Notes: a model not told the origin generated them from the sequence alone. A DNA stretch of 64,000 nt from Pseudomonas sp. 7P_10.2_Bac1 (GCF_025465935.1 NZ_JANLNV010000023.1:1-64000), one strand, 5' to 3'. Shown: positions 38,906-51,286, counted from the stretch's first letter. Translations and numbers: made by a program.

Positions 38906-39175
38906 TTAGCGACGCAGACCCAGGCGAGCGATCAGCGCAGCGTAACGGCTGATGTCCTTGCCTTTCAGGTAGTCCAGCAGCTTACGACGCTGGTTTACCA
39001 TGCGGATCAGACCACGACGGGAGTGGTGGTCTTTACCGTTGGCCTTGAAGTGACCTTGCAGCGTGTTGATGTTAAAGGTCAGCAGTGCAACTTGCACTTC
39101 TGGAGAACCTGTATCACCTGGAGCGCGTTGGAAGTCAGCTACGATTTGTGCTTTGTGTTCAACTGTCAATGCCAT
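38906..39175 (-). CDS. rpsO: 30S ribosomal protein S15
   Basis: This 89-residue S15 binds the central domain of 16S rRNA early in 30S assembly and forms an intersubunit bridge. The family motifs [13 protein letters not shown] (about 21-33), [21 protein letters not shown] (about 51-71) and [11 protein letters not shown] at the end are all present. The ATG at 39175 gives the universal 89-residue length. It lies between truB and pnp in the conserved block. Confidence 0.98.
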   Translation of the reverse strand: MALTVEHKAQIVADFQRAPGDTGSPEVQVALLTFNINTLQGHFKANGKDHHSRRGLIRMVNQRRKLLDYLKGKDISRYAALIARLGLRR

Positions 39176-39337
39176 GTCGGCTTTCCTTTCATTAGGGGTC
39201 TGCTTGCAAGCAAGACAGATCCAATAGGCCGAGGACAAATCCTCGTATTTAAAAGTGAGATGTGACCGTGCCTAATAACAGCCACCCTCTTTCCAGTTCG
39301 GCCCGGGGCGGTTAAGCCCAGAACCGGCCTGCTCCGG

Positions 39338-40255
39338 TCATTCTGACCGAATCAGTCGACGCGGCGCGATGCGCCCGTCTTCGCTCACTTCACCGATACC
39401 GATAAAGCGACCGTTGTGATCTTGCACCCGCACCATACCGAACTTCGGTGCATCGGGAGCACGTACCGGCTGGCCATTGAGCCAATAGAACGCGCTGGCC
39501 TCCGAAAAGTGCAGCAATGGCCAGTCCAGCAACCCACTGTCCGATGGCATCAGGAAGCGATCTACAGCTTCGTTGCCACCTTCGGCGTGTACGGCTTCCA
39601 GCTCTTCCAGTGTCACGGTTTGTGCCAGGCTGAAAGGACCGGCGTGTGTGCGGCGCAGTTCTGCAACGTAGGCACCACACCCCAATTCTTCACCGATATC
39701 TTCCACCAGGGTACGGATATAGGTGCCTTTGGTGCAGCCTACGGACAAGCGCGCAGTACTACCTTCGCTGGCCAGTAATTCGAGGCGGGTAATAGTAACA
39801 GAACGCGGTTCACGCTCCACCACTTCGCCAGCACGTGCCAGCTTGTAAAGTGGCTGGCCATCGCGCTTGAGCGCCGAGTACATCGGCGGTATCTGACTGA
39901 TTTGCCCACGAAATTTAGGCAAGACAGCTTCGATATCGGCGCGACCAACGGTCACTGGGCGCGTCTGTAAAACTTCACCTTCGGCATCCGCAGTACTGGT
40001 GGTCTTGCCCAATTGCATCAGGGTTTCATAGCCCTTGTCGGAATCGAGCAGGTATTGCGAAAACTTGGTGGCCTCGCCAAAGCACAGTGGCAATACACCG
40101 CTGGCCAATGGATCGAGACTGCCGGTGTGCCCTGCCTTCTCGGCATTGAGCAGCCAGCGAACTTTCTGCAGGGCCGCATTGGAGGTGAATCCAAGCGGCT
40201 TATCGAGCAGGATGATGCCGCTGACGTTACGACGGATACGCTTGACCTGAGCCAC
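39338..40255 (-). CDS. truB: tRNA pseudouridine(55) synthase
   Basis: This 305-residue enzyme converts U55 in the T-loop of nearly all tRNAs to pseudouridine. It has the N-terminal [14 protein letters not shown] segment (about 13-26), the [16 protein letters not shown] motif (about 42-57) with the catalytic Asp47, the [13 protein letters not shown] motif (about 176-188) and a short C-terminal PUA-like domain. It begins only 3 bp after rbfA ends, and the two are cotranscribed with infB. Confidence 0.97.
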   Translation of the reverse strand: MAQVKRIRRNVSGIILLDKPLGFTSNAALQKVRWLLNAEKAGHTGSLDPLASGVLPLCFGEATKFSQYLLDSDKGYETLMQLGKTTSTADAEGEVLQTRPVTVGRADIEAVLPKFRGQISQIPPMYSALKRDGQPLYKLARAGEVVEREPRSVTITRLELLASEGSTARLSVGCTKGTYIRTLVEDIGEELGCGAYVAELRRTHAGPFSLAQTVTLEELEAVHAEGGNEAVDRFLMPSDSGLLDWPLLHFSEASAFYWLNGQPVRAPDAPKFGMVRVQDHNGRFIGIGEVSEDGRIAPRRLIRSE

Positions 40256-40258
40256 CGC

Positions 40259-40657
40259 TTACTCCTTGGTGTCTTCAGGAGCAGAGGCTTCGTGCTGGTT
40301 GTCCTCAGCCACTGCTCGCTCGATCAAAGCGGACAGGTGGGCACCACGTGCAACGCTTTCGTCGTAGTGGAAGTGCAATTGAGGAACGCTGCGCAGCTTC
40401 ATTTCGCGTGCCAGTTGCATACGCAGGAAGCCCGCAGCGGCATTCAATACCTTGATGGTCTGAGCGATATCTTCTGCGTTGTCCTGGCCCATGACGGTGA
40501 TAAAGATTTTGGCATGACCCACGTCACGACTCACTTCAACCGCTGTAATGGTGACCAGACCCACGCGCGGGTCTTTGACTTCGCGACGGATCAGTTGGGC
40601 CAGTTCGCGCTGCATCTGATCGCCGATACGTTGGGTACGGCTGTATTCTTTTGCCAT
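40259..40657 (-). CDS. rbfA: 30S ribosome-binding factor A
   Basis: This 132-residue KH-type factor is needed for late 30S maturation and 16S 5'-end processing, especially in the cold. It starts [23 protein letters not shown] and contains [18 protein letters not shown] (about 29-46), then the [15 protein letters not shown] segment near 88-102. A charged tail rich in Glu/Ser/Ala ends the protein. It is between infB and truB, as in most gammaproteobacteria. Confidence 0.96.
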   Translation of the reverse strand: MAKEYSRTQRIGDQMQRELAQLIRREVKDPRVGLVTITAVEVSRDVGHAKIFITVMGQDNAEDIAQTIKVLNAAAGFLRMQLAREMKLRSVPQLHFHYDESVARGAHLSALIERAVAEDNQHEASAPEDTKE

Positions 40658-40710
40658 GTCTTGTTACCTGTTACTCACCCATGGGAAACCCATGCGTTCT
40701 GAAAGCGGCA

Positions 40711-40744
40711 AACGCCCGGCCAGACAGAAGCCGGACCGGGCGTT
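40711..40744 (-). terminator. Hairpin between infB and rbfA
   Basis: AACGCCCGG and CCGGGCGTT enclose 16 bases that can pair further (CCGGCTTCTGTCTGG on the minus strand). There is no long T-tract. It may attenuate or process the transcript between infB and rbfA. Confidence 0.45.
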
Positions 40745-40815
40745 GCGTTTAGAGTCCGGGGCGAACCCATTGCATGGTCATGCAACGGCTCGTCCTTGCT
40801 CTTGAGGCTCGCGAA

Positions 40816-43341
40816 TTAGAGGCTGCGAGCAACCTGGACCTTCTCGAACACTTCGATCTTGTCACCGACTTTGACGTCATTGTAGCTCTTGACGCCGATA
40901 CCGCATTCCATGCCGGCACGCACTTCCGACGCGTCATCCTTGAAGCGGCGCAGGGATTCCAGCTCGCCTTCGAAGATAACGATGTCGTCGCGCAGTACAC
41001 GGATTGGACGGTTACGGTGAACAACACCTTCCACAACCATACACCCTGCGATTGCACCGAACTTAGGCGAACGGAACACGTCGCGGACTTCAGCAATACC
41101 CAGGATGTTCTCCCGAACGTCGCTGCCAAGCATGCCGGTAAGGGCTTTCTTGACGTCTTCGATGATGTCGTAGATGACGTTGTAGTAACGCATGTCCAGG
41201 CCTTCTTGCTCGACGATCTTGCGAGCGCCGGCATCGGCACGCACGTTGAAGCCGAACAATACAGCGTTGGAGGCCAGTGCCAGGTTAGCGTCGCTTTCGG
41301 TGATACCACCGACACCGCCGCCGACTACACGCACTTGCACTTCTTCGTTACCCAGGCCGCTCAGAGCACCCTGCAGCGCTTCCAAAGAACCACGAACGTC
41401 AGATTTGAGGACGATATTAAGCGTCTTCTTCTCTTCCTGACCCATGCTCTCGAAGATGTTTTCCAGCTTGCCTGCGTGAGCACGCGCCAGTTTCACTTCG
41501 CGGAACTTGCCTTGACGGAACAGGGCCACTTCACGTGCCTTCTTCTCGTCGGTCATTACGCTCATTTCGTCGCCAGCATCTGGCGTACCGTCCAGACCGA
41601 GGATCTCGACCGGGATCGATGGACCGGCTTCCTTGATGGCCTTGCCGTTCTCATCGAGCATGGCACGGATACGGCCGTAGTTGGAACCGACCAGAACCAT
41701 GTCGCCTTGGCGCAGGGTACCGTCTTGAACCAGAACAGTCGCAACAGGACCACGGCCTTTGTCCAAACGGGACTCAACCACTACGCCACGGCCAGGAGCC
41801 GATGGGGTGGCCTTGAGTTCCAGGACTTCAGCTTGCAGCAATACGGCTTCGAGCAACTCGTCAACGCCGGTACCCATTTTCGCCGAGACCGGAACAAACG
41901 GAGTGTCACCACCCCACTCTTCCGAGGTCACGCCGTGAACGGACAGTTCGCTACGGATGCGATCGAGGTCAGAACCTGGCTTGTCGATTTTGTTCACTGC
42001 AACCACCAGCGGCACGCCAGCTGCTTGCGCATGCTGAACAGCTTCGATGGTTTGCGGCATCACGCCGTCGTCTGCAGCCACAACCAGAATCACGATGTCA
42101 GTCGCCTTGGCACCACGTGCACGCATTGCGGTAAACGCGGCGTGACCCGGGGTGTCGAGGAAAGTGACCATGCCGCGTTCGGTTTCAACGTGGTATGCAC
42201 CGATGTGCTGAGTAATACCACCCGCTTCGCCAGCGGCTACCTTGGCACGACGGATGTAGTCGAGCAGGGACGTTTTACCGTGGTCAACGTGACCCATTAC
42301 GGTCACAACCGGTGCACGGGAGAACGACTCTCCTTCAAACTTCAGGGACTCAGCCAGGGAATCTTCCAGGGCGTTGTCGCTGACCAGCGTTACCTTGTGG
42401 CCCAGTTCTTCAGCAACCAGTTGGGCAGTTTCCTGATCCAGTACCTGGTTGATAGTGGCTGGAGTACCCAGCTTGAACATGAACTTGATGACTTCAGCGG
42501 CCTTGACCGACATCTGTGCAGCCAGATCGCCGACAGTGATGGTCTCGCCAATTTGTACGTCACGCACCACAGGACCGGTTGGGCTCTGGAAACCGTGAGC
42601 GTTACGCTTCTTCAGCTTGCTCTTGCCACGGCCACCGCGACGGAAGCTGTCGCTTTCTTCGTCGGAAGTGCGTGGAGCAACACGTGGAGCCGGCGCTTTC
42701 TCTTTAACAGAAGCACGGTGCGGCGCGTTTTTACGCTCGCCATCACCACCACCACGACGATTGTTATCGTCAGCTCGTGGTTTATCAGGGCGGCGCTGTT
42801 CGTCACGCTTGCGGGTATCTGCTGCAGGCGCCGGAGCCGGGGCGGCCTGCGCAGGCGCGGCTACTGGAGCTGCTTGCACAGGTGCAGGGGCGGCGGCAGG
42901 AGCAGGAGCCGGGGCAGGAGCAGCGGCAGGCTGGCGGCGCGCTTCTTCTTCGGCGCGACGCTTGGACTCTTCTTCAGCCTTTTGACGTGCAGCATTTTCA
43001 GCTGCACGGCGCTCATCAAGCTCACGCTTGCGCTCGGCTTCGATTTCTTCCGGGCTGCGCTGTACGAAGACTTTCTTCTTGCGTACTTCTACGCTGATGC
43101 TTTTGCTACCAGCAACACGCAGGGTACTGGTGGTTTTGCGCTGCAAAGTGATCTTGCGCGGTTCTTCCACTTTCGCCTTGTGGCTGCTTTTCAGGTGAGT
43201 CAGCAGAGCCTGCTTCTCACTGTCGGTCACATTCTGCTCGGCGGCGGTGTGCGGCAGACCTGCCTCACGCATCTGCTGCAACAGGCGCTCAACCGGTGTT
43301 TTGACCTCATCGGCCAGTTGTTTCACCGTGACTTGCGTCAT
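40816..43341 (-). CDS. infB: Translation initiation factor IF-2
   Basis: This 841-residue GTPase places initiator tRNA on the 30S subunit and promotes subunit joining. The N-terminus has an IF2_N motif ([20 protein letters not shown]) and a long, low-complexity Ala/Pro/Arg/Lys/Glu-rich linker (about 90-250). The G domain has G1 GHVDHGKTS near residue 347, G3 DTPGHAAF near 393 and G4 NKIDKPG near 447. The C2 domain that binds fMet-tRNA ends the protein. It lies 27 bp after nusA. Confidence 0.97.
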   Translation of the reverse strand: MTQVTVKQLADEVKTPVERLLQQMREAGLPHTAAEQNVTDSEKQALLTHLKSSHKAKVEEPRKITLQRKTTSTLRVAGSKSISVEVRKKKVFVQRSPEEIEAERKRELDERRAAENAARQKAEEESKRRAEEEARRQPAAAPAPAPAPAAAPAPVQAAPVAAPAQAAPAPAPAADTRKRDEQRRPDKPRADDNNRRGGGDGERKNAPHRASVKEKAPAPRVAPRTSDEESDSFRRGGRGKSKLKKRNAHGFQSPTGPVVRDVQIGETITVGDLAAQMSVKAAEVIKFMFKLGTPATINQVLDQETAQLVAEELGHKVTLVSDNALEDSLAESLKFEGESFSRAPVVTVMGHVDHGKTSLLDYIRRAKVAAGEAGGITQHIGAYHVETERGMVTFLDTPGHAAFTAMRARGAKATDIVILVVAADDGVMPQTIEAVQHAQAAGVPLVVAVNKIDKPGSDLDRIRSELSVHGVTSEEWGGDTPFVPVSAKMGTGVDELLEAVLLQAEVLELKATPSAPGRGVVVESRLDKGRGPVATVLVQDGTLRQGDMVLVGSNYGRIRAMLDENGKAIKEAGPSIPVEILGLDGTPDAGDEMSVMTDEKKAREVALFRQGKFREVKLARAHAGKLENIFESMGQEEKKTLNIVLKSDVRGSLEALQGALSGLGNEEVQVRVVGGGVGGITESDANLALASNAVLFGFNVRADAGARKIVEQEGLDMRYYNVIYDIIEDVKKALTGMLGSDVRENILGIAEVRDVFRSPKFGAIAGCMVVEGVVHRNRPIRVLRDDIVIFEGELESLRRFKDDASEVRAGMECGIGVKSYNDVKVGDKIEVFEKVQVARSL

Positions 43342-43368
43342 GCATTTCTCTCCTCAGGCCGCGCCTAA

Positions 43369-44850
43369 TTACTCGAACCAATGGGCTCGGGCGGCCATGA
43401 TCAACTTGCCGGCACGATCATCGTCAATGCCGTCGATGTCGAGCAGGTCGTCAATAGACTGCTCGGCCAGGTCTTCGCGGGTAATTACGCCGCGCACCGC
43501 CAGTTCCATCGCCAAATCCTTGTCCATACCCTCAAGCGAGAGCAGGTCTTCGGCCGGATGGGCGTCTGCCAGCTTTTCCTCAGTAGCGATGGCTTTAGTC
43601 AACAAGCGATCCTTGGCCCGAGCGCGAAGCTCGTTGACGATATCCTCGTCAAAGCCGTCGATGTTGAGCATTTCTTCCACCGGTACGTAGGCAATCTCTT
43701 CCAGGCTAGTGAAACCTTCATCAACCAGCACCTGCGCCAACTCTTCATCAACTTCGAGCTCTTCGATGAAGTTGCGCAGGATGTCACCGGTTTCTGCTTG
43801 CTGCTTAGCCTGGATGTCCGATTCGGTCATCACGTTCAAAGTCCAGCCAGTCAACTGGCTAGCCAAACGTACGTTCTGACCGCCGCGACCAATCGCCTGG
43901 GCCAGATTGTCTGCGCCAACGGCGATGTCCATGGCATGGGCATCTTCGTCGACAATAATTGCGGCTACTTCTGCGGGCGACATTGCGTTGATCACGAACT
44001 GCGCCGGGTTGTCATCCCAAAGGACGATATCCACTCGCTCCCCGCCCAATTCGCCGGACACTGCCTGGACGCGTGAACCACGCATACCAATGCAGGCACC
44101 TTGCGGATCGATGCGCTTGTCTTTGGAGCGAACGGCTATTTTAGCGCGTGATCCTGGATCGCGGGAGGCCGCCATCACTTCGATCAGGCCCTCGGAGATC
44201 TCTGGAACTTCGATACGGAACAGCTCGATCAACATCTCTGGCGCTGTACGCGACAGGATCAGTTGAGGACCGCGGTTCTCGGTACGAATTTCTTTGAGCA
44301 GCGCGCGAAGGCGTACGCCGACACGGAAAGTCTCGCGCGAAATGATGTCTTCACGGGCCAGCAACGCCTCAGCGTTGTTACCCAGATCGACGATCACGTT
44401 GTCACGCGTCACTTTCTTAACGGTGCCAGAAATGATTTCGCCCAAACGCTCACGATAAGCATCGACTACTTGAGCACGCTCAGCTTCGCGGACTTTTTGC
44501 ACAATGACCTGCTTGGCCGTTTGTGCAGCAATCCGACCGAACTCGATAGAATCGATTTTCTCTTCGATAATATCGCCAGCTACCGCGCCTGGCTGTTTCG
44601 CCTGTGCCTGGTCTACGGCCAACTCGATTGCTGGATCATCCAGATCTTCGTCTTCGACCACAGTCCAGCGACGGAAAGTCTCATAGTTACCGGTGTGGCG
44701 GTTGATTTCCACACGCAGATCGACTTCGTCCTCAAAACGCTTTTTGGTAGCGGTGGCCAGAGCCAGCTCCAGCGCTTCAAAAATTACGTTTGCCGGTACG
44801 CCCTTTTCATTGGACACCGACTCAACAACCAGCAGTACTTCTTTGCTCAT
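43369..44850 (-). CDS. nusA: Transcription termination/antitermination factor NusA
   Basis: This 493-residue NusA binds RNA polymerase and modulates pausing, intrinsic termination and antitermination. In order it has the N-terminal polymerase-binding domain ([19 protein letters not shown]), an S1 domain (about 135-200, [25 protein letters not shown]), KH1 and KH2 ([14 protein letters not shown] near 255 and [14 protein letters not shown] near 325), then two C-terminal acidic repeats with helix-hairpin-helix character ([12 protein letters not shown] and [12 protein letters not shown]). The ATG at 44850 is the family start. Confidence 0.97.
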   Translation of the reverse strand: MSKEVLLVVESVSNEKGVPANVIFEALELALATATKKRFEDEVDLRVEINRHTGNYETFRRWTVVEDEDLDDPAIELAVDQAQAKQPGAVAGDIIEEKIDSIEFGRIAAQTAKQVIVQKVREAERAQVVDAYRERLGEIISGTVKKVTRDNVIVDLGNNAEALLAREDIISRETFRVGVRLRALLKEIRTENRGPQLILSRTAPEMLIELFRIEVPEISEGLIEVMAASRDPGSRAKIAVRSKDKRIDPQGACIGMRGSRVQAVSGELGGERVDIVLWDDNPAQFVINAMSPAEVAAIIVDEDAHAMDIAVGADNLAQAIGRGGQNVRLASQLTGWTLNVMTESDIQAKQQAETGDILRNFIEELEVDEELAQVLVDEGFTSLEEIAYVPVEEMLNIDGFDEDIVNELRARAKDRLLTKAIATEEKLADAHPAEDLLSLEGMDKDLAMELAVRGVITREDLAEQSIDDLLDIDGIDDDRAGKLIMAARAHWFE

Positions 44851-44897
44851 CGTACGCCTCGCCTTTCGCAAGCCATTGGATCCGCGGGATCCGCGTC

Positions 44898-45356
44898 TCA
44901 GTCAAAACTGGGAATAATGTTGGCCTTGTCGATCATATCGATCGGCAACAAGAACTCGTGGTCATCTACTTGCACCACAACGTCCTGTTCCTCTACGCCG
45001 CGTAGAAGGCCCTGAAAGTTGCGCCGTCCTTCAAAAGGAGAACGCAGCTTGATCTTTACTTGCTCACCGACAAATTGGGCAAACTGCTCGAGAGTGAACA
45101 GTGGGCGTTCCATGCCAGGAGAGGAAACTTCAAGGGTGTATTCAACAGCGATAGGATCTTCGACATCCAGAACGCCGCTGATTTGACGACTGACAATTGC
45201 GCAGTCATCCACCAGTACGCCGCCTTCTTTGTCGATATACACACGCAACATTGAATGGCGGCCCTGAGCCGTAAATTCAATACCCCAGCATTCATAGCCA
45301 AGGGCCACGACCACCGGGGCCAACAAGGCCTGCAACTCTTCTAGCTTGCTCGACAC
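44898..45356 (-). CDS. rimP: Ribosome maturation factor RimP
   Basis: This 152-residue RimP assists assembly of the 30S 3' domain. The N-terminal domain starts [24 protein letters not shown]. The middle has [33 protein letters not shown], and the family hallmark [13 protein letters not shown] follows near residue 85. It opens the nusA-infB operon. Two tandem terminators between it and the upstream tRNA suggest it has its own promoter or depends on partial read-through. Confidence 0.96.
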   Translation of the reverse strand: MSSKLEELQALLAPVVVALGYECWGIEFTAQGRHSMLRVYIDKEGGVLVDDCAIVSRQISGVLDVEDPIAVEYTLEVSSPGMERPLFTLEQFAQFVGEQVKIKLRSPFEGRRNFQGLLRGVEEQDVVVQVDDHEFLLPIDMIDKANIIPSFD

Positions 45357-45391
45357 CTGAACCCCCTAGTGCATGTTTGTGCATGCTGTGC

Positions 45392-45420
45392 AAAATAAAA
45401 AAAATGGGCGAATCGCCCAT
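45392..45420 (-). terminator. Second terminator after initiator tRNA
   Basis: ATGGGCG and CGCCCAT are separated by three bases; on the minus strand the stem is followed by T8-A-T4. It lies 36 bases before the rimP start codon. Confidence 0.85.
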
Positions 45421-45466
45421 CTCTGAAACGTCGCTGAATATCGACGCTATAAAGTGTCCAGTTAAC

Positions 45467-45489
45467 AAAAAGCCCCTGAAAAAGGGGCT
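45467..45489 (-). terminator. First terminator after initiator tRNA
   Basis: AGCCCC and GGGGCT are separated by seven bases and followed by five T on the minus strand, 11 bases past the tRNA CCA end. Confidence 0.88.
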
Positions 45490-45499
45490 CCGCTAAAAC

Positions 45500-45576
<77 letters not shown>

Positions 45577-45639
45577 ACAAAGCTGGAGCGGAAGTATACG
45601 GTTGATCCTTGGCAGGGTCAAATCCAGCCTTCCACATAC

Positions 45640-45661
45640 AAGAAAGCCCGCAACTGCGGGC
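45640..45661 (-). terminator. Terminator after tRNA-Leu
   Basis: GCCCGC and GCGGGC are separated by four bases; the minus strand continues TTTCTTGT. It follows the tRNA by 12 bases. Confidence 0.82.
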
Positions 45662-45673
45662 ATTCTTGATAAT

Positions 45674-45759
45674 TGGTACCGAGAAGGGGACTCGAACCCC
45701 TACACCCTATGGGCACAACCACCTCAAGGTTGCGTGTCTACCAATTCCACCACCTCGGC
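45674..45759 (-). tRNA. tRNA-Leu (GAG anticodon)
   Basis: This 86-nt class II tRNA has an encoded CCA and a long variable arm (TGCCCATAGGGTG). The acceptor stem GCCGAGG pairs with TCTCGGT (one wobble), the D-arm contains TGGTAGACACG, and the anticodon loop TTGAGGT gives GAG (45723-45725). It lies 29 bp after secG, so it is probably released from a secG read-through transcript, as with leuU of E. coli. Confidence 0.97.
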
Positions 45760-45788
45760 AATACAACAGTTACATCATGAAACCCGTT

Positions 45789-46172
45789 TTACTTCTGCTC
45801 TTGAGCCGGAGGTACGTCAGTCGCTGGAGTAGCCGACTTTTGCTCATTAAGCACCGGCACATCATCTGAAGCCGGTTTTTGCTTTGGTGCTTCCAACACT
45901 GCTGGATCTGGCAAACCTACTTGAGTCAGCTCATGAGCTTTCTCTTTAGCAAAGTAACCTAACCCTAAGCTGGTTATGAAAAAACCTGCGGCAAGTATAG
46001 CAGTAAACTTACTAAGAAAGGTAGAGGAACCTTGGCTTCCGAACACAGTATTTGATGCACCTGCTCCGAAAGATGCTCCAGCATCCGCACCTTTACCCTG
46101 TTGCAGCAATACCAGGGTAATTACACCCAATGCAGCCAACAGATGAAAAACCACTACGACTGTTTCCAGCAT
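45789..46172 (-). CDS. secG: Protein translocase subunit SecG
   Basis: This 127-residue SecG, a two-helix partner of SecYE, improves SecA-driven export. The first membrane helix is residues 2-20 ([19 protein letters not shown]). The family signature [30 protein letters not shown] follows, and a second helix lies at about 54-72. The C-terminal tail is long and rich in Pro, Lys and Gln. The ATG at 46172 lies 5 bp after the tpiA stop; upstream in-frame codons overlap tpiA. Confidence 0.96.
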   Translation of the reverse strand: MLETVVVVFHLLAALGVITLVLLQQGKGADAGASFGAGASNTVFGSQGSSTFLSKFTAILAAGFFITSLGLGYFAKEKAHELTQVGLPDPAVLEAPKQKPASDDVPVLNEQKSATPATDVPPAQEQK

Positions 46173-46176
46173 TTTC

Positions 46177-46932
46177 TCAGTTTCCCGCGGCGCGACAAAT
46201 CGCACCGAACTCATCTGCATTCAGGGAAGCCCCACCAATGAGCCCCCCATCGATATCCGGCATGCTGAACAGTTCGACCGCATTGGCCGCCTTCACGCTG
46301 CCGCCGTATAGAAGCCGCACATGTTGTGCCACTTCAGGATTCTTCTGCGCCAGCTGTGCGCGAATGGCCGCATGCACATCTTGCGCTTGCTGCGGTGTTG
46401 CAGTCAGCCCGGTACCAATGGCCCAGACCGGCTCATATGCAATCACTGCGCTTGCAAAGACATCAATACCGAACTCATCAATCACTGCGCTCAGTTGATG
46501 CTCTACAACCTCAAGCGTTCGCCCCGCTTCACGCTGTTCCAAGGTTTCCCCTATGCACAGCACCGGCGTTAAGCCAGAAGCTTGAGCAGCTGCAAACTTG
46601 CGATTCAGCGTCTCGTTCGACTCACCCAGAATCAGGCGTCGCTCAGAGTGACCTACCAACACCAGCTTGCAACCCGCATCTACCAACTGGCTGGGTGAAA
46701 TCTCCCCAGTCAGCGCACCCTGCTTAGCGTCTATCGCAGCATCCTGAGCACCAACCGAAATTGGCGCATCTTTCAAGCCATTGATTACACGATCAATAAA
46801 CAAGTCAGATGGGAATACCGCGACATCAACACCGCTCGGCAAGTCCAGATTACGCAGACCATCGATCAGCTCAGCGACGCTAGCGCGGGTACCGTGCATC
46901 TTCCAGTTACCAGCTACCATAGTGCGACGCAT
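46177..46932 (-). CDS. tpiA: Triosephosphate isomerase
   Basis: This 251-residue TIM-barrel enzyme interconverts glyceraldehyde-3-phosphate and dihydroxyacetone phosphate. It has the N-terminal GNWKMHG lysine (about residues 7-13), the catalytic His in LVGHSERR (about 91-98), the catalytic Glu in [11 protein letters not shown] (about 164-174, flexible loop 6) and the phosphate-binding LLYGGSV (about 207-213). It lies between glmM and secG. Confidence 0.97.
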   Translation of the reverse strand: MRRTMVAGNWKMHGTRASVAELIDGLRNLDLPSGVDVAVFPSDLFIDRVINGLKDAPISVGAQDAAIDAKQGALTGEISPSQLVDAGCKLVLVGHSERRLILGESNETLNRKFAAAQASGLTPVLCIGETLEQREAGRTLEVVEHQLSAVIDEFGIDVFASAVIAYEPVWAIGTGLTATPQQAQDVHAAIRAQLAQKNPEVAQHVRLLYGGSVKAANAVELFSMPDIDGGLIGGASLNADEFGAICRAAGN

Positions 46933-46998
46933 GCTTTACCTCGTCGGTCAAAGTGGGCGCAGATGTTACCCAACCCGTTCATCGCTTGCAAGCCGAAA

Positions 46999-48336
46999 TC
47001 AGGCACAAACTTCACTTACCAGTTTTGTCAGCTCTTCTGCGTAGCCACGAACCATCTTTTCGTCGTCACCTTCGACCATGACGCGCACCAAAGGCTCAGT
47101 GCCGGACTTGCGCAGCAACACACGACCACGGCCGTTCATTTCGCCGGTTACCCGTGCACAGGCTTCCTTGACAGCCGGATGTTCGACAGGATCAACCCCC
47201 CCACCAAAACGCACGTTCAACAGTACTTGCGGGCACTTGCGCAGCGCCTGACGCGCTTGAGCCAGGCTTTCACCACGGCGACGCAATGCCAGCAACACTT
47301 GCAGCGCCGCAATAATCGCATCGCCCGTTGTCGTGTGCTGGAAGCAGACAATGTGTCCGGAGTTTTCACCGCCGACCTGCCAGTCGCGCTCTTGAAGCGC
47401 TGCAATCACATAACGGTCGCCGACACCAGCACGCACAAATGGAATACCCAGGTCAGCCAGCGCCAACTCAAGCCCCAGGTTGCTCATGAGCGTGCCAACC
47501 ACACCCCCCTGCAACTTGCCGCGCTCATGCAGGTCACGAGCGATGATAAACAGCAACTCATCACCATCAACTACAGCGCCAGTGTGATCCACCATCAGGA
47601 CGCGGTCGCCGTCGCCATCGAAAGCGATACCCAGATCAGCCTTCTCGGAAAGAACGGCCGCCTGCAAGGACTCCATGTGTGTCGAGCCACAGTTATCATT
47701 GATGTTCAAGCCATTGGGCTGGGCCGACAACACCGTGACGTTTGCACCCAACTCCTTGAATACACTTGGAGCAACCTTGTAGGTAGCACCATGGGCGCAA
47801 TCGAGGACAACTTTCAAGCCACTGAAGTTGGTGCTGGTCGGTACACTGCTTTTGCAAAACTCGATATAACGACCCGAGGCGTCATTGATACGCGACACTT
47901 TGCCGAGCTTGTCTGAGTCCACAACGGTCATCTGAGCATCCAGCAGCTCTTCGATCATCAGCTCAACCTCGTCAGGGAGCTTGGTACCCTCCCCCGAGAA
48001 GAACTTGATGCCGTTATCGTCATGAGGGTTGTGTGAAGCACTGATCACAATGCCCGCTTCTGCGTGGAAGGTGCGGGTGAGATAAGCAATGGCCGGCGTC
48101 GGCATCGGCCCCAGCAGCATGACATCTGCACCGGCGGCCGACAGGCCCGCTTCCAGCGCCGACTCAAACATGTAACCGGAAATACGCGTGTCCTTGCCCA
48201 CCAGGATCCGACAGGCCCCCATGCTACGAAACGCCATGCCCGCCGCCCAACCCAACTTGAGCATGAAATCCGGGGTAATCGGATAAACGCCGACCCGACC
48301 ACGAATACCGTCGGTGCCAAAATACTTCTTCGTCAT
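46999..48336 (-). CDS. glmM: Phosphoglucosamine mutase
   Basis: This 445-residue alpha-D-phosphohexomutase converts glucosamine-6-phosphate to glucosamine-1-phosphate for UDP-GlcNAc, peptidoglycan and LPS. The N-terminal [10 protein letters not shown] (about 7-16), the phosphoserine loop [12 protein letters not shown] (about 99-110, active Ser102), the metal-binding [11 protein letters not shown] (about 240-250) and the phosphate-binding [15 protein letters not shown] (about 407-421) are all visible. It is 16 bp after folP. Confidence 0.97.
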   Translation of the reverse strand: MTKKYFGTDGIRGRVGVYPITPDFMLKLGWAAGMAFRSMGACRILVGKDTRISGYMFESALEAGLSAAGADVMLLGPMPTPAIAYLTRTFHAEAGIVISASHNPHDDNGIKFFSGEGTKLPDEVELMIEELLDAQMTVVDSDKLGKVSRINDASGRYIEFCKSSVPTSTNFSGLKVVLDCAHGATYKVAPSVFKELGANVTVLSAQPNGLNINDNCGSTHMESLQAAVLSEKADLGIAFDGDGDRVLMVDHTGAVVDGDELLFIIARDLHERGKLQGGVVGTLMSNLGLELALADLGIPFVRAGVGDRYVIAALQERDWQVGGENSGHIVCFQHTTTGDAIIAALQVLLALRRRGESLAQARQALRKCPQVLLNVRFGGGVDPVEHPAVKEACARVTGEMNGRGRVLLRKSGTEPLVRVMVEGDDEKMVRGYAEELTKLVSEVCA

Positions 48337-48352
48337 AAGTGCTCCATCATTC

Positions 48353-49204
48353 TTAGTCGGCGGACTCTACCGCTGCGATCATCCGTACCACATCAACCGT
48401 TTCGGCCACATCATGGACACGCAAAATGCGCGCCCCCTTGGTCATGGCAAGTGCTGCCAGCGCTAGGCCGCCAGACAAACGCTCAGTGACAGGCCGATTC
48501 AACGTCTGACCAATCATACTTTTACGTGACACACCCACCAGCAAAGGGTGCCCCAGCGCATGCAGGGCCTCCATATGCTTGAACAAGCTCAAATTGTGCT
48601 GCAGTGTTTTGGCGAAGCCAAATCCCGGGTCCAGGACAATGCGCTCCGCGGGGATGCCAACAGCCACGCATTGTCGTGTGCGCTCAACCAGAAACGCCGA
48701 GACCTCACCCACCAGATCGACGTACTGCGGATTATCCTGCATATCGCCAGGCTCGCCCAACATATGCATCAAACACACAGGCAACCCGGTAGCCGCCGCC
48801 GCCTGCAAGGCACCTTCACGGCGCAAAGAGCGAACGTCGTTGATCAACCCCGCGCCCAGGCGCGCAACCTCAGTCATTACGATTGGCGCGGAGGTATCGA
48901 CCGAGATAATCACATCTAGTTCACGACTGATGCGCTCAACCACCGGAGCAACCCGATCAAGCTCTTCCTGGGGCAGTACCACGCGCGCGCCTGGGCGGGT
49001 CGATTCCCCCCCAACGTCAATCAGGGTTGCGCCTGCTAGCGCCATCGATTCCGCATGGCGCAAAGCTGCATCTGCCGGAGCAAAGCGCCCGCCATCGGAA
49101 AAGGAATCAGGGGTTACGTTGAGAATACCCATAACATGCGTACGGGTTAAATCAAGAACCCGGTTGCCGCAAGGCAACCGGGTCAGGGACTGAACAGAAG
49201 TCAT
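48353..49204 (-). CDS. folP: Dihydropteroate synthase
   Basis: This 283-residue TIM barrel couples hydroxymethyl-dihydropterin pyrophosphate to p-aminobenzoate and is the target of sulfonamides. Signatures are [15 protein letters not shown] (about 25-39), the [11 protein letters not shown] loop (about 58-68), [10 protein letters not shown] (about 197-206) and [10 protein letters not shown] (about 223-232). It lies 8 bp downstream of ftsH, the usual ftsH-folP-glmM order. With FolK, two successive folate steps are encoded in this window. Confidence 0.97.
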   Translation of the reverse strand: MTSVQSLTRLPCGNRVLDLTRTHVMGILNVTPDSFSDGGRFAPADAALRHAESMALAGATLIDVGGESTRPGARVVLPQEELDRVAPVVERISRELDVIISVDTSAPIVMTEVARLGAGLINDVRSLRREGALQAAAATGLPVCLMHMLGEPGDMQDNPQYVDLVGEVSAFLVERTRQCVAVGIPAERIVLDPGFGFAKTLQHNLSLFKHMEALHALGHPLLVGVSRKSMIGQTLNRPVTERLSGGLALAALAMTKGARILRVHDVAETVDVVRMIAAVESAD

Positions 49205-49212
49205 TTCAAGCC

Positions 49213-51135
49213 TTAGTGATCAGCTGCAGGACCGCCGATAGGGGCTTCCGGACGATCGGTCTTGTCGAGCGTCGGTGGCGGAGTTGGCGTGCCCTTGCCG
49301 CTATCATCCCAATCACGCGGCTCGCGTGGCGGGCGACCTGCCATGATGTCGTCAATCTGTTCAACATCAATCGTTTCGTACTTCATCAATGCATCAGCCA
49401 TTGCTTCAAGCTTGTCACGGTTGTCAGTCAGGATCTGCTTGGCCGTGGTGTAGCACTCATCAATGATGCTGCGCACTTCAAGGTCAATCATCTTGGCCGT
49501 CTCGCCCGAAATGTTGGCACCTTGACCGCCACCGCCACGCCCCAGATAAGACTCGTCATCCTCGGCATACATCAACGGTCCTAGCTTCTCGGAGAGGCCC
49601 CACTTGGTCACCATGTTCCGAGCAATCTGGCTCGCACGCATGATGTCGTTGGAGGCACCGGTGGTCACACCGTCAAAGCCCAAGGTCATTTCTTCCGCGA
49701 TGCGACCACCGTACAGCGAGCAGATCTGACTGATCAGAGCGCGCTTTGACAAGCTATAGCGGTCTTCTTCCGGCAGGAACATCGTCACACCCAACGCACG
49801 ACCACGCGGAATGATGGACACCTTGTAAACCGGGTCATGCTCTGGCACCACGCGCCCCACGATGGCGTGACCCGCCTCGTGATAAGCCGTGTTGCGCTTT
49901 TCCTTGTCCGACATAACCATCGATTTGCGCTCGGCGCCCATCATGATCTTGTCTTTGGCCAGCTCAAACTCTTTCATTTCGACAATGCGTTTGCCCGTTC
50001 GCGCAGCAAACAGGGAGGCCTCGTTCACCAGGTTCGCAAGGTCGGCACCCGAGAAGCCCGGAGTACCCCGCGCAATTACGCCAGCCTGAACATCGTCACC
50101 CACCGGCACTTTGCGCATGTGGACTTTGAGGATCTGCTCACGACCACGGATGTCTGGCAAGCCCACGACAACCTGACGGTCAAAACGACCTGGACGCAGC
50201 AGCGCAGGGTCGAGTACATCAGGACGGTTGGTGGCGGCAATCACAATGATGCCGTCATTCATTTCAAAACCGTCCATCTCAACCAGCAACTGGTTGAGGG
50301 TCTGCTCACGCTCATCATGACCGCCGCCCATACCGGCGCCACGGTGACGACCGACAGCGTCGATTTCATCAATGAAGATAATGCAGGGTGCGTGCTTTTT
50401 CGCTTGTTCAAACATGTCGCGAACGCGGCTTGCACCAACACCCACGAACATTTCTACGAAATCAGAACCCGAAATCGTGAAGAACGGCACTTTTGCTTCG
50501 CCGGCAATGGCCTTGGCAAGCAGGGTTTTACCAGTACCGGGCGGGCCAACCATCAGCACACCACGAGGAATCTTGCCGCCCAGGCGCTGGAACTTGCCCG
50601 GATCACGGAGAAACTCAACCAACTCGCCCACTTCTTCTTTAGCTTCATCACAACCCGCCACATCAGCCAGGGTCGTTTTGACCTGATCTTCGGACAGCAG
50701 GCGCGCCTTGCTCTTGCCAAAGCTCATTGGGCCGCCTTTACCGCCGGCACCGCCTTGCATTTGACGCATGAAAAACATGAAGACAGCGATGATCACCAGA
50801 ATCGGGAAGCTCGCTACCAGCAGTTGAGTCCAGATGCTTTGCTGCTCAGGCAATTTACCTTCAACGGTTACGTGGTTATCAACCAGATCGCCGATCAAAC
50901 CGTTGTCCTGAATGGCAGGACGAATGGTCTTGAAGGTGTCGCCATCACTGCGTTTGCCGGTGATCACGTAGCCATCCACGGCAACGCGCTCGACTTTGCC
51001 ATCCTTAACTTGCTGGATGAAGTCGGAATAGTTGAGGGTTTGTGGCTCGTTTGGACTGGAGAAGTTGTTCATCACCGTCACTAGGACAGCCGCGATGATC
51101 AACCACAGGATCAGATTCTTTGCCATATCGTTCAA
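49213..51135 (-). CDS. ftsH: ATP-dependent zinc metalloprotease FtsH
   Basis: This inner-membrane AAA+ protease degrades LpxC, sigma-32 and damaged membrane proteins. Two membrane helices (about residues 5-25 and 100-122) flank a periplasmic domain. The AAA domain has Walker A GPPGTGKT (about 195), Walker B FIDEIDAV (about 252) and the SRH. The zinc site is HEAGH near 420. The tail is rich in Pro, Thr and Asp. A TTG at 51135 (640 aa) has GAGGG seven bases upstream; the ATG three codons later (51126, 637 aa) is an alternative. Confidence 0.96.
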   Translation of the reverse strand: MNDMAKNLILWLIIAAVLVTVMNNFSSPNEPQTLNYSDFIQQVKDGKVERVAVDGYVITGKRSDGDTFKTIRPAIQDNGLIGDLVDNHVTVEGKLPEQQSIWTQLLVASFPILVIIAVFMFFMRQMQGGAGGKGGPMSFGKSKARLLSEDQVKTTLADVAGCDEAKEEVGELVEFLRDPGKFQRLGGKIPRGVLMVGPPGTGKTLLAKAIAGEAKVPFFTISGSDFVEMFVGVGASRVRDMFEQAKKHAPCIIFIDEIDAVGRHRGAGMGGGHDEREQTLNQLLVEMDGFEMNDGIIVIAATNRPDVLDPALLRPGRFDRQVVVGLPDIRGREQILKVHMRKVPVGDDVQAGVIARGTPGFSGADLANLVNEASLFAARTGKRIVEMKEFELAKDKIMMGAERKSMVMSDKEKRNTAYHEAGHAIVGRVVPEHDPVYKVSIIPRGRALGVTMFLPEEDRYSLSKRALISQICSLYGGRIAEEMTLGFDGVTTGASNDIMRASQIARNMVTKWGLSEKLGPLMYAEDDESYLGRGGGGQGANISGETAKMIDLEVRSIIDECYTTAKQILTDNRDKLEAMADALMKYETIDVEQIDDIMAGRPPREPRDWDDSGKGTPTPPPTLDKTDRPEAPIGGPAADH

Positions 51136-51286
51136 TTAGCTACCCTCTGAAGCAAGCCCCGCTACTGAAGCGTGCTTCGCATGATATTCACCGGCATAAC
51201 TTACTACATTGCCTACAACCCTTGCAGGCTCCGTCTGTAACCCTTTGTGAAACTTGACTACACAATATTCGTTATGTCAGTTCTGT

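Noticed and set aside
40774..43368. An 864-codon open frame antisense to infB
   Set aside because: Same codon-bias shadow effect; infB motifs on the minus strand are complete.
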